Notes: a model not told the origin generated them from the sequence alone. Positions 27,808 through 38,399 are shown, counted from the stretch's first letter. The stretch: DNA of 64,000 nt from Massilia putida (GCF_001941825.1 NZ_CP019038.1:3720001-3784000), one strand, 5' to 3'. A program made the numbers and translations.

Positions 27808-29673
27808 TTATTCGGCCAGACGCGTCTCCAGCTGCTGCTTGGTGGCCACCAGCTCCTGCGGCAGGCGGTAGGCCAGCTTGTCGAACAGTTCGCTGTGCAG
27901 CTTGAGTTCTTCGCGCCATGCATCCTTGTCGATCGACGTGATCCGGTCGAATTGCTCGGTCGTGAACTCGATGCCGGTCCAGTTCAGGTCGCCGTACGTC
28001 GGGGTGGTGCCGAACATATGCTCGACGCCGCCGCCCTGGCCCTGGCTGCGGTCCAGGATCCATTTCAGGACGCGCATATTGTCGCCGTAGCCCGGCCACA
28101 CGAACTTGCCGTTGTCGTCGGTACGGAACCAGTTGACGCAGAAGATCTTCGGCAGCGCCTGCGGGTTCTTGTCGGCCACTTTGCGGCCCAGGTCGAGCCA
28201 GTGCTGGAAGTAATCGCTCATGTTGTAGCCGATGAACGGCAACATGGCGTACGGATCGCGGCGCACGACGCCCATCTGGCCGGCGGCGGCGGCCGTCGTC
28301 TCCGAGCCCATCGTGGCGGCCATGTACACGCCTTCCGTCCAGTTGCGGGCTTCCGTCACCAGCGGCACCGTCGTCGAGCGGCGGCCGCCGAAGATGAAGG
28401 CCGAGATCGGCACGCCGGCCGGATCGTCCCAGGCCGGGTCGATCACCGGGTTCTGCGTGGCGGCCACGGTGAAGCGCGCGTTCGGGTGCGCGGCCTTGGT
28501 GCCGGACGCCGGGGTCCAGTCCTTGCCTTGCCAGTCGATCAGGTGCGCGGGCGCTTCCTTCGTCATGCCTTCCCACCACACGTCGCCATCGTCCGTCAGC
28601 GCCACGTTCGTGAAGATGACGTTTTCGCGCAGCGAGGCCATGCAGTTCGGGTTCGTCTTTTCGTTCGTGCCCGGGGCCACGCCGAAATAACCCGCTTCCG
28701 GGTTGATGGCGTACAGCTTGCCGTCGGCACCCGGCTTGATCCAGGCGATGTCGTCGCCGATGGTGGTGACCTTCCAGCCTTCGAAGCCGGTGGGCGGGAT
28801 CAGCATCGCGAAGTTCGTCTTGCCGCAGGCCGACGGGAACGCGGCCGCGACGTATTTCTTGTCGCCCTGCGGCGATTCCACGCCGAGGATCAGCATGTGT
28901 TCGGCCAGCCAGCCCGGACCGCCCTGCTGGGCGTCCTGGTAACCCATATTGGAAGCGATGCGCAGCGCGAAGCATTTTTTACCCAGCAGCGCGTTGCCGC
29001 CGTAGCCCGAGCCGAACGACCAGATCTCGCGCGTTTCCGGATAGTGCACGATGTACTTGGTCGAGTTGCACGGCCAGCGCACGTCCTGCTGGCCCGCCTG
29101 CAGCGGCATGCCGACGGTGTGCACGCACGGGACGAAATCGCCGTCGCTGCCCAGCACGTCGTACACGGCCTTGCCCATGCGGGTCATGATGCGCATGTTG
29201 ACCGCGACATACGGCGAATCGGACAGTTCCACGCCGATGTGCGCGATCGGCGAGCCCAGCGGGCCCATCGAGAACGGCACGACGTACATCGTGCGGCCGG
29301 CCATGCAGCCGTCGAACAGGCCGTTGAGGGTCTGGCGCATTTCGTTCGGGTCGACCCAGTTGTTGGTCGGGCCCGCCTGCTCTTTCGTCGCCGAGCAGAT
29401 GAAGGTGCGGTCTTCCACGCGCGCCACGTCGCTCGGGTCGGAGCAGGCCAGATAGGAATTCGGGCGCTTCTCCGGGTTCAGGCGCTTCATCGTGCCGGCC
29501 TCGACCATCTGCGCGCACAGGCGGTCGTACTCGTCTTTCGAGCCGTCGCACCAGTAGATGGCATCGGGCTTCGTGAGGGCCGCGATCTCGGCCACCCAAT
29601 TGATGAGCTTGTTGTGCTTGATGTAAGCTGGGACGTTCAGTGCGGCGACGCCGCCCATCACGGGCTGGTTCAT
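27808..29673 (-). CDS. pckG: Phosphoenolpyruvate carboxykinase (GTP)
   Basis: The 621-residue enzyme converts oxaloacetate and GTP to PEP and CO2, the committing step of gluconeogenesis. The ATG at 29673 (MNQPVMGG) follows GGAGGT. Diagnostic segments include the P-loop [12 protein letters not shown], the [22 protein letters not shown] segment, [17 protein letters not shown] and FCVNWFRTD. Length and ends match the GTP-dependent family. It is monocistronic with its own terminator. Confidence 0.98.
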   Translation of the reverse strand: MNQPVMGGVAALNVPAYIKHNKLINWVAEIAALTKPDAIYWCDGSKDEYDRLCAQMVEAGTMKRLNPEKRPNSYLACSDPSDVARVEDRTFICSATKEQAGPTNNWVDPNEMRQTLNGLFDGCMAGRTMYVVPFSMGPLGSPIAHIGVELSDSPYVAVNMRIMTRMGKAVYDVLGSDGDFVPCVHTVGMPLQAGQQDVRWPCNSTKYIVHYPETREIWSFGSGYGGNALLGKKCFALRIASNMGYQDAQQGGPGWLAEHMLILGVESPQGDKKYVAAAFPSACGKTNFAMLIPPTGFEGWKVTTIGDDIAWIKPGADGKLYAINPEAGYFGVAPGTNEKTNPNCMASLRENVIFTNVALTDDGDVWWEGMTKEAPAHLIDWQGKDWTPASGTKAAHPNARFTVAATQNPVIDPAWDDPAGVPISAFIFGGRRSTTVPLVTEARNWTEGVYMAATMGSETTAAAAGQMGVVRRDPYAMLPFIGYNMSDYFQHWLDLGRKVADKNPQALPKIFCVNWFRTDDNGKFVWPGYGDNMRVLKWILDRSQGQGGGVEHMFGTTPTYGDLNWTGIEFTTEQFDRITSIDKDAWREELKLHSELFDKLAYRLPQELVATKQQLETRLAE

Positions 29674-30116
29674 ACATACCTCCAATGCCAATTAAGAATT
29701 CCTGGCGATTCCGACAACCTTCAATGCGGCAGAGGCGGCGGCCTGCGATGCGCGCGGCGGGCGGAATCCCGTTATCTTGTCCCGGCAGGATCGTCGTCTG
29801 GAATGGCCTCGTGGGCCCGCACCGGGGAATCCGTGCGGTTCACGGCTCAGTGCTACGGCGGTCATGTCGCCAGCCCGAAGGTCGCGTGTGCGCGGTGCCG
29901 GCGGACTGGGTGGAACGTGTGCTGCTGGCCTCAAGTAATATCAATCTGACATCATGGGCTCTTATGTCTGGACGATTCTACACCCGTCCAAACCCGTTTC
30001 AAATGCTTCAATAACAAAAATGTAGGAATTTTGGTTGAGTAATGTAGTAGGCTATTTTCCACTGTTCATATTCTGTTATTTCATTACTTTCTTACCCATA
30101 ACATCGGCTAACATTC
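29674..30116. other. Divergent intergenic region between pckG and the hydroxyacid dehydrogenase
   Basis: No gene is seen. The right third (about 29930-30110) turns AT-rich and should contain the promoters, but I cannot pick a convincing pair of hexamers. Confidence 0.5.
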
Positions 30117-31106
30117 ATGAAAATTGCCATCCTTGACGATTACCAAGACGCCGTCCGCAGCCTCGAAAGCTTCCGTTTATTGGACGGCCACGACGTCAAA
30201 GTGTTCACCAATTCGACACGGGGACTGGGCCAGCTGGCGATCCGCCTGGCACCGTTCGACGCCCTCGTCCTGATCCGCGAACGCACCGCATTCTCGCGCG
30301 CGCTGCTGGCCAAGCTGCCGAATTTGAAGCTGCTGTCGCAGACGGGTAAAGTTGCCGGCCACATCGACGTGGCGGCCGCGACCGAGCACGGCGTGGCGAT
30401 CGCGGAAGGCGTCGGCTCGCCCGTCGCACCGGCCGAGCTGACATGGGCACTGATCATGGCGGCCAGCCGCAAGATCGTGCCCTACGCCAACAACCTCAAG
30501 GATGGGCTGTGGCAGACGGCCTCGATCAATCCCGAGCTCAACGGCCTGGGCCGCGTGCTGAAGGGCCGGACGCTGGGCATCTGGGGCTATGGCAAGATCG
30601 GGCACCTGATCGCCGGCTATGCCAAGGCGTTCGGCATGCGGGTGATGGTGTGGGGCAGTGAAACAAGCCGGGCCGCGGCCGCCGCGGACGGTTTGACCGC
30701 AGCGCCGACGCGCGAGGCATTCTTCGAACAGGCGGACGTCGTGACCCTGCACCTGCGGCTGAACGACACGACGCGCGGCATCGTCACGGCCGACGACCTG
30801 GCGCGCATGAAGCGTGATGCCTTGTTCGTCAACACGAGCCGGGCGGAACTGGTCGAGGAAGGCGCGCTGGAGGCCGCGTTGCGCAAGGGCCATCCCGGTC
30901 AGGCGGCGCTGGATGTGTTCACGAGCGAGCCGCTGGCGGCGGATGCGCCGATATTAAAGATTCCGACCGTGCTGGCGACGCCGCACCTGGGGTATGTCGA
31001 GCGGGACAGTTATGAGCTGTATTTCCGGGCGGCGTTCGAGAATGTCGTGCAGTTCGCGAACGGCAATCCGACCAATATCTTGAATCCGGATGCGTTGGGG
31101 CGCTAA
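30117..31106 (+). CDS. D-2-hydroxyacid dehydrogenase family protein
   Basis: The 329-residue protein has the two-lobed D-isomer dehydrogenase layout: a catalytic lobe at each end around a Rossmann NAD-binding core (LGIWGYGKIGHLIAGYAKAFGMRVMVW, near residue 153). The substrate-binding Arg is in NTSRAELVEE and the catalytic His in ATPHLGYVERDSYEL. It reduces 2-keto acids or the reverse; the precise substrate cannot be read. It is transcribed alone. Confidence 0.9.
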   Translation: MKIAILDDYQDAVRSLESFRLLDGHDVKVFTNSTRGLGQLAIRLAPFDALVLIRERTAFSRALLAKLPNLKLLSQTGKVAGHIDVAAATEHGVAIAEGVGSPVAPAELTWALIMAASRKIVPYANNLKDGLWQTASINPELNGLGRVLKGRTLGIWGYGKIGHLIAGYAKAFGMRVMVWGSETSRAAAAADGLTAAPTREAFFEQADVVTLHLRLNDTTRGIVTADDLARMKRDALFVNTSRAELVEEGALEAALRKGHPGQAALDVFTSEPLAADAPILKIPTVLATPHLGYVERDSYELYFRAAFENVVQFANGNPTNILNPDALGR

Positions 31107-31124
31107 ACGCTCGCATGCGGCGGC

Positions 31125-31203
31125 CGTAGGGTGGGCAGCCGCTGCCCACGCGTGACGTTTGCGTCTCGCCGCGTTACGCGTGAGCAAGGCGTGCCCCCCT
31201 ACG
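31125..31203. repeat. Dispersed repeat, CGTAGGGTGGGCA...CACGCGTGACG type
   Basis: The ends CGTAGGGTGGGCA and GTGCCCCCCTACG are imperfect inverted complements around a CACGCGTGACGTTTGCGT core. A related copy lies at 34401-34466. Confidence 0.55.
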
Positions 31204-31218
31204 TGGGTCAACGATGCG

Positions 31219-32025
31219 TTACCGCAACTCCGGCTCGCCCGTGAGATTGGGCTTGCGCATCGGCATCTCATGCCGCCGCGTCCACAATCCAGCCCAGCCG
31301 GGCGGCCATTCGATCACGGGGCCCGCATACGCCGGCAGCCCCGCGCGCACGGCCACGACGGGCACCGGTGGCATCTCGATCAGGCCGCCGTTCGCGTTCT
31401 TTTGCATCGGCGCCATGTCGAAGGAGTACATATAGCCCGGCAGCAGCGCATCGCACACATTCGCGAACCAGGCCGTGTGGTCTTCGTCGCGCCCGAGCGC
31501 GCGTGCGAGGCCTTCGGGGTCGAACTTCGCCAGCGCGCGGATCAGCTCGTCCGTGCTGGCGCCGGGCGCGTCGCCCCATCCCATCACCGGGTTGTTGTTG
31601 TAGTCGGCGCCGGAGCCGTACCAGCCTTCGCGCCAGGGGCGCTGCATCCAGTCGCGCTGGCCCGCGAACAGATGCCAGCGCCAGTGCAGGCCGGACGGCT
31701 TGGGCCAGGAATACAAGTACAGTTTTTCGTAGCCGGCCTTGTGCAGCTCGCGCACCATGGCCATCAGGCGCGCATGCGGCATGCGGTCCGGCGGGGAGCG
31801 GCGGAACAGGATCGCTTCGCCGTCGGCATGCTGCACCTCGTCGGTGGACAGGTTCAGGTCGAGCGTGCGCGTTTCGTTGCCGAAGCGTGCGGAAATCCAG
31901 CCTGTCAGCAGGTTGACGTGGGTGATGACGCCATAGCCGCGATGGCGGTGGAAGATGACGGTTCCGGGTGCGACGGGTTTCATTGGGAAGACGGGCACGG
32001 CCCAAAAAGGAGAAAGGATACTCAT
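31219..32025 (-). CDS. Conserved hypothetical protein, about 268 aa
   Basis: I do not recognise a characterised family. The N-terminal part (VAPGTVIFHRHRGYGVITHVNLLTGWISARFGNETRTLDLNL) looks like a small beta barrel. The middle is very rich in Trp (LHWRWHLFAGQRDWMQRPWREGWYGSG), and the C-terminus has Pro/Trp-rich segments. No signal peptide is seen. An internal ATG at 31983 (MKPVAPGTV) is an equally plausible start. It is convergent with the preceding dehydrogenase and divergent from the asparaginase-like gene. Confidence 0.6.
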   Translation of the reverse strand: MSILSPFWAVPVFPMKPVAPGTVIFHRHRGYGVITHVNLLTGWISARFGNETRTLDLNLSTDEVQHADGEAILFRRSPPDRMPHARLMAMVRELHKAGYEKLYLYSWPKPSGLHWRWHLFAGQRDWMQRPWREGWYGSGADYNNNPVMGWGDAPGASTDELIRALAKFDPEGLARALGRDEDHTAWFANVCDALLPGYMYSFDMAPMQKNANGGLIEMPPVPVVAVRAGLPAYAGPVIEWPPGWAGLWTRRHEMPMRKPNLTGEPELR

Positions 32026-32118
32026 CCGATCCAAACGATTCTAGCGCAGACACGTACGGATACACTACGGTTTGCGGCTATCATTACCCACCTTTTTTTA
32101 CCGAGTTTTCAAATCATC

Positions 32119-32604
32119 ATGACTTTGCGGATCATCGCCACCGGCGGCACTTTCGACAAACACTACAACGAACTCAACGGCGTTCTGGGCTTTGGCACAA
32201 GCCACTTGCCGGAGGTCATCGCGCGTTCCCGCATGACCATTCCCGTCGAGCTGCAAGTCGTGTCCCTGCTCGACTCGCTGGACATGCAGGACACCGACCG
32301 CCGGAACGTCCTGGCCGCCTGCCAGGCAGCCGCCGAAAAGCAGATCGTGATCGTGCACGGCACCGATACGATGCGCGAAACGGCCGAGGTGCTGGGCGCG
32401 GCCATGTCGGACAAGACCATCGTGTTCACCGGCGCCATGATCCCATACGAAATCGCCAACTCGGACGCGTTGTTCAACTTCGGCTTCGCCTGCGCCGCCG
32501 CGCAGACCCTGCCGCCGGGCGTCTACGTGGCGATGAACGGCAAAGTGTTCACCTGGGATAACGTCACGAAGAACCGCGCCGCGGGCGTGTTCCAGGCGCT
32601 GTAA
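32119..32604 (+). CDS. Short asparaginase-domain protein
   Basis: The 161-residue protein corresponds to only the N-terminal half of bacterial L-asparaginases. The catalytic Thr lies in IIATGGTFDKHY and the second catalytic motif in VIVHGTDTMRETAEVL, followed by IVFTGAMIPYEIANSDALFN. The C-terminal domain of classical asparaginases is absent, yet the gene ends cleanly, so this is a family of half-size proteins rather than a truncation. Hydrolysis of asparagine or a related amide is possible but not established. The start ATG at 32119 was chosen because the fold begins at TLRIIATGG. Confidence 0.8.
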   Translation: MTLRIIATGGTFDKHYNELNGVLGFGTSHLPEVIARSRMTIPVELQVVSLLDSLDMQDTDRRNVLAACQAAAEKQIVIVHGTDTMRETAEVLGAAMSDKTIVFTGAMIPYEIANSDALFNFGFACAAAQTLPPGVYVAMNGKVFTWDNVTKNRAAGVFQAL

Positions 32605-32605
32605 C

Positions 32606-32663
32606 CACCGGGGTCAGAGCCCGATTTTGGGAAATTTCCAAAATCCGGGCTCTGACCCCGGTG
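32606..32663. repeat. GGGGTCAGAGCCC hairpin repeat, copy A
   Basis: CACCGGGGTCAGAGCCCG (32606-32623) and its complement (32646-32663) are perfect 18-base arms. The inside also pairs (ATTTTGG with CCAAAAT), so nearly the whole 58 bases fold on themselves. It belongs to the same family as 40567-40714 and 48335-48410, and may double as a terminator between the asparaginase-like and catalase genes. Confidence 0.8.
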
Positions 32664-32730
32664 TGTCGGGCGCTCCGCATTTTCGTCAATTCCTATAATG
32701 GTTTTTCAATAAACCTGAAGGAGCCATGCG

Positions 32731-34353
32731 ATGAGCGAGCAGCGTCCCACCCTGACCACCCGCCAGGGCCATCCCGTCCGCGACAACCAGGCCATGCGTT
32801 CCGTCGGCGAACGCGGCCCGGCCACCCTCGAGAACTACCAGTTCATCGAAAAGATCACCCACTTCGACCGCGAACGCATCCCCGAGCGCGTGGTGCATGC
32901 GCGCGGCACGGGCGCGCACGGTTATTTCGAAGCCTACGGCAAGATCGGCGATGAACCCGCCAGCAAGTACACGCGCGCCCGCGTGCTCAACGAGACCGGC
33001 GTGCAGACGCCCGTGTTCGTGCGCTTCTCGACCGTCATCGGCGGCAGGGAATCGCCGGAGACGGCACGCGATCCGCGCGGCTTCGCCGTCAAGCTGAAGA
33101 CGGTCGAAGGCAACTGGGACCTCGTGGGCAACAACCTGAAAGTCTTCTTCATCCGCGACGCGATCAAGTTCCCGGACATGATCCACGCGTTCAAACCCGA
33201 CCCCGTCACGAACCAGCAGGAGCCGTGGCGCTTCTACGATTTCATCTGCAGCCATCCGGAAGCGCTGCACATGGTTACGTGGGTCAAGAGCCCATGGGGC
33301 ATCCCGGCCAATTACCGCGAGATGGAAGGTTCCGGCGTCAACACGTATAAACTCGTGAACGACCACGGCATCGCCCACCTCGTCAAATTCCACTGGCAGC
33401 CGAAACAGGGCGTGCGCAACCTGACGAGCCAGCAGGCCGCCGAGATCCAGGCGCACGACACGAGCCACGCCACGCGCGACCTGTACGACGCGATCGAACG
33501 CGGCGAGTTTCCGGAATGGGAATTCTGCGTGCAGATCATGAGCGACGGCGAGCATCCGGAACTGGAATTCGATCCGCTGGACGACACGAAACGCTGGCCG
33601 GAAGACCGGTTCCCGCTACTGCCCGTGGGCCGCATGGTGCTCAACAAGAATCCGGACAATGTGTTTGCCGAAACTGAGCAATCGGCCTTCGGCACGGGCG
33701 TCCTCGTCGACGGCATCGATTTTTCCGACGACAAGATGCTGCAAGGCCGCACGCTGTCGTATTCGGACACGCAGCGCTACCGCGTCGGTCCGAACTATCT
33801 GCAACTACCGATCAATGCGCCGCAAGAAAAAGCCGTGGCGCGCACGAACCAGCGCGACGGCCAGATGACTTTTTATGTGGACACCGGCGGCGAGGACAAG
33901 CACATCAACTACGAACCGAGCCTGCTGGGCGGCTTGAAAGAAGCGCCGCAGCCCGAGAAGGATTACCACCAGCACGTCGAAGGCCATCTGGGACGCTACC
34001 AGACGAGCCGCACGGCCGACGACTACCGGCAAGCCGGCGACCGCTACCGCACGTTCGCGGAGTGGGAGCGCGACGACCTCGTCAACAACGTCGGCGGCGA
34101 CCTCAAGAAATGTCCGGAAGTGATCCAGCTGCGCATGGTGTGGCATCTGTGGCACTGCGACGAGGATTACGGCCGCCGCGTGGCCGAGGTCGCCGGCATC
34201 GACCTGGAGAAGGCCAAGGCCCTGCAGCCGCTGCCGGGCAAGCCGGCGCCGGGCGAAAACCGCCAGGGATCCGTCTATACGAGCGGCCAGCCGGAAGGCG
34301 GCGGTGGCAAGAAAGAACCGGCTACGACCGAAGAAGTGGCGTCGGTGAAATAA
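32731..34353 (+). CDS. katA: Catalase (haem, monofunctional)
   Basis: The 540-residue enzyme dismutates hydrogen peroxide. The catalytic His is in [12 protein letters not shown], the Asn and distal-pocket segment in [25 protein letters not shown], and the proximal haem-ligand Tyr in [11 protein letters not shown]. The length fits small-subunit catalases with a short Gly/Lys-rich tail. The start is supported by GAAGGAG eight bases upstream. No OxyR-type site was recognised. The symbol is by family resemblance. Confidence 0.95.
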   Translation: MSEQRPTLTTRQGHPVRDNQAMRSVGERGPATLENYQFIEKITHFDRERIPERVVHARGTGAHGYFEAYGKIGDEPASKYTRARVLNETGVQTPVFVRFSTVIGGRESPETARDPRGFAVKLKTVEGNWDLVGNNLKVFFIRDAIKFPDMIHAFKPDPVTNQQEPWRFYDFICSHPEALHMVTWVKSPWGIPANYREMEGSGVNTYKLVNDHGIAHLVKFHWQPKQGVRNLTSQQAAEIQAHDTSHATRDLYDAIERGEFPEWEFCVQIMSDGEHPELEFDPLDDTKRWPEDRFPLLPVGRMVLNKNPDNVFAETEQSAFGTGVLVDGIDFSDDKMLQGRTLSYSDTQRYRVGPNYLQLPINAPQEKAVARTNQRDGQMTFYVDTGGEDKHINYEPSLLGGLKEAPQPEKDYHQHVEGHLGRYQTSRTADDYRQAGDRYRTFAEWERDDLVNNVGGDLKKCPEVIQLRMVWHLWHCDEDYGRRVAEVAGIDLEKAKALQPLPGKPAPGENRQGSVYTSGQPEGGGGKKEPATTEEVASVK

Positions 34354-34400
34354 GGCAAATGGCCCGGGTAGGTGGGTGATTGATGCCGGGGCATCGATCG

Positions 34401-34466
34401 GGTGCCCATGCGTGACGTGTGCATTCCGCCGGCGTCACGCGTGGGCGGAGTGCCGTCCACCTTACG
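34401..34466. repeat. Dispersed repeat related to 31125-31203
   Basis: It reads GGTGCCCATGCGTGACGTGT...GCGTCACGCGTGGGCGGAGTGCCGTCCACCTTACG and aligns with the core of the copy at 31125-31203, with CATGCGTGACG and CGTCACGCGTG as inverted parts. It ends at the rdgC stop codon. Confidence 0.5.
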
Positions 34467-35358
34467 CCTTGGCTTCGCCGCCCAGCGCTTCCACCAGATC
34501 CGTCATCATCTTCGCCAGCTCGCCCGTCATCAGCATGATGTCGTTGTCGAAACGCTCATCGTCGCTGTAGGTGATGGTCTCGTTTTCCTTGATCACGTCC
34601 AGCGGCTTGATGCCCTTGACGGCCAGCTGTTCGGTCAGCACCAGCGAGATGCGGCTGTTCCACGTCATGGCCAGGCGCGTGCACTGCTTGCCGTTGGCGA
34701 TGTGGCGGCGGATGTCTTCCGGGTCCAGCGAGTGTTTTACGTAACGCACGGCGGCCTTGCTCTCGCCCGTGGCGCGCAGTTCCGTGTCCTGGTCGATCGT
34801 GAAGTTGTACGGCGCCTCGTCCGATTCGAGCCAGCCCGTCATCACGGCGACCGGCGATTTTTGCACGCGCAGCGATTCCAGCGGCAGCTTGTCGACGGCC
34901 TTCAGCAGCAGCTTGATGACGTCGTCGGCCTTGCTCGGGCTGGCGGCGTCGACGACGAGCCAGCCGTTGACCGGATCGATCCACGTCCACACATTGCTGC
35001 GGATCGAAAACGCGCGCGGCAGCAGTTCGTCGGCCACGCGTTCCTTGAGTTCCTTCATCGCCTTCTTGCCCGGCGGGAAGCCCTGCTGCTCTTCCAGTTC
35101 GGCGGCCTTGGCCTTGGCGACCTGGTTGATGACCGAGCTCGGCAGCAGTTTCTTTTCCGTGCCCAGCATCATCAGCATCTGCTTGTTGACGACATGAACC
35201 AGCTTGCCATTGCCACGTGGCGAATCCCAGCCCTGGCGCAGCAACTCGTTGCTGCTGGCGGGCGTGAACGCCTGCGACTGCAAGGCCTCTTCCATCTGTT
35301 CAGGGGAGAAATTCCACGGTGCGGGCAGGCGGTAGATCTGAAGATTCTTGAACCACAT
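34462..35358 (-). CDS. rdgC: Recombination-associated protein RdgC
   Basis: RdgC forms a ring-shaped dimer on DNA that restrains RecA and supports fork restart. The ATG at 35358 gives [15 protein letters not shown], the conserved start. Further signatures are the [27 protein letters not shown] segment and the C-terminal [25 protein letters not shown]. The length (298 aa) is normal. It precedes dinB in the opposite reading order, forming a DNA-repair neighbourhood on the minus strand. Confidence 0.95.
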   Translation of the reverse strand: MWFKNLQIYRLPAPWNFSPEQMEEALQSQAFTPASSNELLRQGWDSPRGNGKLVHVVNKQMLMMLGTEKKLLPSSVINQVAKAKAAELEEQQGFPPGKKAMKELKERVADELLPRAFSIRSNVWTWIDPVNGWLVVDAASPSKADDVIKLLLKAVDKLPLESLRVQKSPVAVMTGWLESDEAPYNFTIDQDTELRATGESKAAVRYVKHSLDPEDIRRHIANGKQCTRLAMTWNSRISLVLTEQLAVKGIKPLDVIKENETITYSDDERFDNDIMLMTGELAKMMTDLVEALGGEAKA

Positions 35359-35446
35359 AACGTTGCTTTCGGTTATCTCAGTATTGCAAAGGAACGACAT
35401 TCTACACGCTGATCAGCGGCACAAGATGTCGTTGGGAATCGGTTTT

Positions 35447-36523
35447 TTAATGTGTTGCTCGTTCGTCAAACAGGCTCAGTTGCTCGACGGTTTCGGTGTC
35501 GCTCAGGCGCACGCCGACGCCCAGCAGCCGCACGGGACGGCTCGCACGCAGCCAGCCTGTTTCCATCAGGTGGCGGTACGTCTCCATGTTCGGCGCGTAG
35601 CCGACGCACTCGACGGTCGTGCGCTGGAAGTCGGTGAACTTGATTTTTACGAATAATTTGTTGATGAATTTTTCGGCATTGTTGCGCTTGATCCGGCCGA
35701 GCAAATGCTCATACAGGTCCGGCAGCAGCGCGAGGCAGCCTTCCAGATCGGGGACGTCCGGCGTGTACGTCTCCTCCGTGCTGATCGACTTTCTCTCGCG
35801 CACCGGATTCACGTCACGGTAGTCGATGCCGCGGCACAAATCGTACAGGCGCGCGCCGAACGAGCCGAAATGCTGCTGCAGCTTGTCCATGTTCCAGTCA
35901 CGCAGGTCGCCACACGTCTGCGCGCCGAGGCGATGCAGCTTCGCCGCCGTCACCTTCCCCACGCCGAACAATTTTTTGACGGGCAAGGCGGCAACAAACG
36001 CGTCGACCTCGTCCGGCCGCACGAGGAACAGCCCGTCCGGCTTGTTCCAGTCGCTGGCGATCTTGGCGACGAACTTGTTCGGCGCCACGCCGGCCGACGC
36101 CGTGATGCCGACGGTGTCGAAAATGCGCCGGCGGATTTCCTGGGCGATCAAGGTGGCGCTGCCCTTGCAGTGCGGCGAGTTCGTCACGTCGAGATAGGCC
36201 TCGTCCAGCGACAGCGGCTCCACGAGGTCCGTGTAGTCGCGGTAGATGTCCATGATCTGGCGCGACGCGACCCGGTACTTTTCCATATTCGGTGGAATCA
36301 GGATCAGGTCCGGACACAACTTGACGGCCTGGGCCGTGGCCATCGCCGAATGGATGCCGTAGCGGCGCGCCTCGTAGTTACAGGTGGCGACGACGCCACG
36401 CTGCTCCGCCCGCCCACCGACGGCCAGGGGCCGGCCGCGCAGGGACGGGTCGTCGCGCATCTCGACGGATGCGTAGAAACAATCGCAATCGCAGTGGATG
36501 ATCTTGCGGACGAGGGCGTTCAC
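35447..36523 (-). CDS. dinB: DNA polymerase IV
   Basis: This Y-family translesion polymerase of 358 residues has metal ligands Asp12 in HCDCDCFYASVE and Asp107-Glu108 in LSLDEAYLDVT. A helix-hairpin-helix thumb (VKKLFGVGKVTAAKLHRLG) and little-finger domain follow, and it ends with a beta-clamp-binding QLSLFD. A consensus LexA box 27 bases upstream predicts SOS induction. Length and ends are normal. Confidence 0.97.
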   Translation of the reverse strand: MNALVRKIIHCDCDCFYASVEMRDDPSLRGRPLAVGGRAEQRGVVATCNYEARRYGIHSAMATAQAVKLCPDLILIPPNMEKYRVASRQIMDIYRDYTDLVEPLSLDEAYLDVTNSPHCKGSATLIAQEIRRRIFDTVGITASAGVAPNKFVAKIASDWNKPDGLFLVRPDEVDAFVAALPVKKLFGVGKVTAAKLHRLGAQTCGDLRDWNMDKLQQHFGSFGARLYDLCRGIDYRDVNPVRERKSISTEETYTPDVPDLEGCLALLPDLYEHLLGRIKRNNAEKFINKLFVKIKFTDFQRTTVECVGYAPNMETYRHLMETGWLRASRPVRLLGVGVRLSDTETVEQLSLFDERATH

Positions 36524-36549
36524 GGTGACGGTCGCCCGCGCCGAGCGAC

Positions 36550-36569
36550 TACTGTAATTGCATACAGTA
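36550..36569. promoter_or_regulatory. LexA (SOS) box of dinB
   Basis: TACTGTAATTGCATACAGTA is a consensus LexA site (TACTGT-N8-ACAGTA) with both outer dinucleotides conserved, placed directly upstream of dinB. Confidence 0.9.
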
Positions 36570-36637
36570 TCGCTGGGTTGTGAGATTAGTGCAAGAGGGA
36601 ACGCCGCCGCAGGACGCGGCGGCGGATGAGGCAGGCG

Positions 36638-38257
36638 TTACTTGGTGACGCTGGAGTAGCTGCACGACTTGACGTAGCCGTACGCCGGATCGCCGAACAC
36701 GGCGTTCGTGCACGCGACGGAACCGGTGAAGGTCTTCGTCACATAGCTCGTGGCGGTGCCGTAGCGCACGTCGCGGGTACCGCTGAACGTGCAGGTGCCG
36801 CCTTCGGTGGCGCAGGTGGTCCAGGTCGGCGTGGTCGTCGTCGTGGTCGTCGAGGCCAGCGCCGCGTTCACGGCGGCCGCCGCGTTGACGATGCCGGCGC
36901 CGCAGCCCGAGCACGGTGCCGGGAAGGCGCGCGCCGTCGACTTCAGCTTGGCGGCGACGTCATCCGGCGTCAGGTTCGGGTTGGCGGACAGCATCAGCGC
37001 GACGACGCCGGCCACGTGCGGGGTCGCCATCGACGTGCCCATGTACCAGGCGTAGTTGTCCGATGCCGGCGTCGTCGTGCCCGAGTTCAGGGTCGACAGG
37101 ATGCCGGCGCCGCTGTCGCCGCCCGGTGCCGCGATCGTCACGTTGGTGCCGTAGTTCGAATACGATGCCTTGCCGCCCGAACGGTTCGTCGCGGCCACCG
37201 CGATCACGCCGGCGCAGTTGGCCGGGTTCGTGTTCGACGCGTTGGTGTTCGCGTTACCCGCCGCGACGACCACCACGGCGCCGCGCGAACGGGCGCTGTT
37301 GATCGCGTTCTGCGTCGTCGTGTCGCAGGCGCCGGTGCCGCCCAGCGACAGGTTCAGCACGCGCGCCTTGTTGGCATTGGCCGGCACGCCGGTCACGGTG
37401 CCGCCCGAGGCCCAGACGATGGCGTCGGCGATGTCGGACGTGTAGCCGCCGCAGCGGCCCAGCACGCGCGCCGGGACGATCTTGGCGTTGTAGGCGATGC
37501 CCGCGATGCCGAGGCCGTTGTTGGCCTTCGCGGCGATCGTGCCCGACACGTGGGTGCCGTGCCAGCTCGAATTCTGGTCCGCGGCCGGGATGCCCGTGCC
37601 GCAGCTGCCGGCCGGGGTCCAGTCGCCCGGATCGCTGGCGTCCGTGTCGCGGCCGCCGCCGTCGTTGGCGATGGCGGTCGTGGAAATGAAGTCGTAGCCC
37701 TGCACGATCTGGCCGGACAGGTCCGCGTGCGGACGATAGCCCGTGTCGATCACGGCCACGTTGATGCCGGCGCCGGTCGACTTGTCCCAGGCGGCCGGTG
37801 CGTTGATGCCGCCGGTGGCCTCGTACAGGTCCCATTGCTGGGTGTAGCTGGGGTCGGTCGGGGTGGCCAGCGGGACCATGATCCGGTCCGGCTCGGCGTA
37901 CTCGACGTTGGCGTCGCGCGACTTCAGTTCGGCGGCCAGCTGGCGCGCCTCGTCGAGCGACATCGTGCGGTTGAGTTGCAGGACGTTCGCGCCGTTCGCG
38001 GTCGCGCGCAGCGCGCGCATCGTGGCGCCGTACGTCTGGCCGGCGCGGTCGATCAGCGCCTGGCGCGCGCGGTCGATGCCGCGTGCCGCGCGGCCCGTCG
38101 TGGACGTGTCGCTGTCGCCCTTGTACTTGACGATGATACGGTCCGTCTGGACGACGTAGTGAGTGGTCTGTGCCGTCGCCTGGCCGGCGAACCCGGCTGC
38201 GATCAGGGCCGCTGCACAAATTTTCAACAAAGAGGAGATCGTGTGGCGCTGCGTCAT
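36638..38257 (-). CDS. Secreted subtilisin-like serine protease (S8), copy 1
   Basis: The 539-residue preproprotein has a signal peptide (to about AQA-T), an inhibitor I9-type propeptide to about 125, and a mature S8 domain with Asp171 (AVIDTGYRPH), His233 (SWHGTHVSG) and Ser in GTSMATPHVAG. After the protease comes a Thr-rich linker and a roughly 50-residue Cys-containing tail (TCATEGGTCTFSGTRDVRYG) unlike the tail of copy 2. It is predicted to degrade extracellular protein. It is a close paralogue of the next gene. Confidence 0.93.
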   Translation of the reverse strand: MTQRHTISSLLKICAAALIAAGFAGQATAQTTHYVVQTDRIIVKYKGDSDTSTTGRAARGIDRARQALIDRAGQTYGATMRALRATANGANVLQLNRTMSLDEARQLAAELKSRDANVEYAEPDRIMVPLATPTDPSYTQQWDLYEATGGINAPAAWDKSTGAGINVAVIDTGYRPHADLSGQIVQGYDFISTTAIANDGGGRDTDASDPGDWTPAGSCGTGIPAADQNSSWHGTHVSGTIAAKANNGLGIAGIAYNAKIVPARVLGRCGGYTSDIADAIVWASGGTVTGVPANANKARVLNLSLGGTGACDTTTQNAINSARSRGAVVVVAAGNANTNASNTNPANCAGVIAVAATNRSGGKASYSNYGTNVTIAAPGGDSGAGILSTLNSGTTTPASDNYAWYMGTSMATPHVAGVVALMLSANPNLTPDDVAAKLKSTARAFPAPCSGCGAGIVNAAAAVNAALASTTTTTTTPTWTTCATEGGTCTFSGTRDVRYGTATSYVTKTFTGSVACTNAVFGDPAYGYVKSCSYSSVTK

Positions 38258-38399
38258 GCTGCATCCTTTTCAGAGAACCGAACTGTGCAGCGTAACGAAA
38301 AACGGCCCGCATGGGGCCGTTTTCGGGGTTTTTGCAACAGGAAAATTTTAGTTAAGTAATTGAATTTTAACGGAAATTATCCTGTCTGCAACATCCCTG

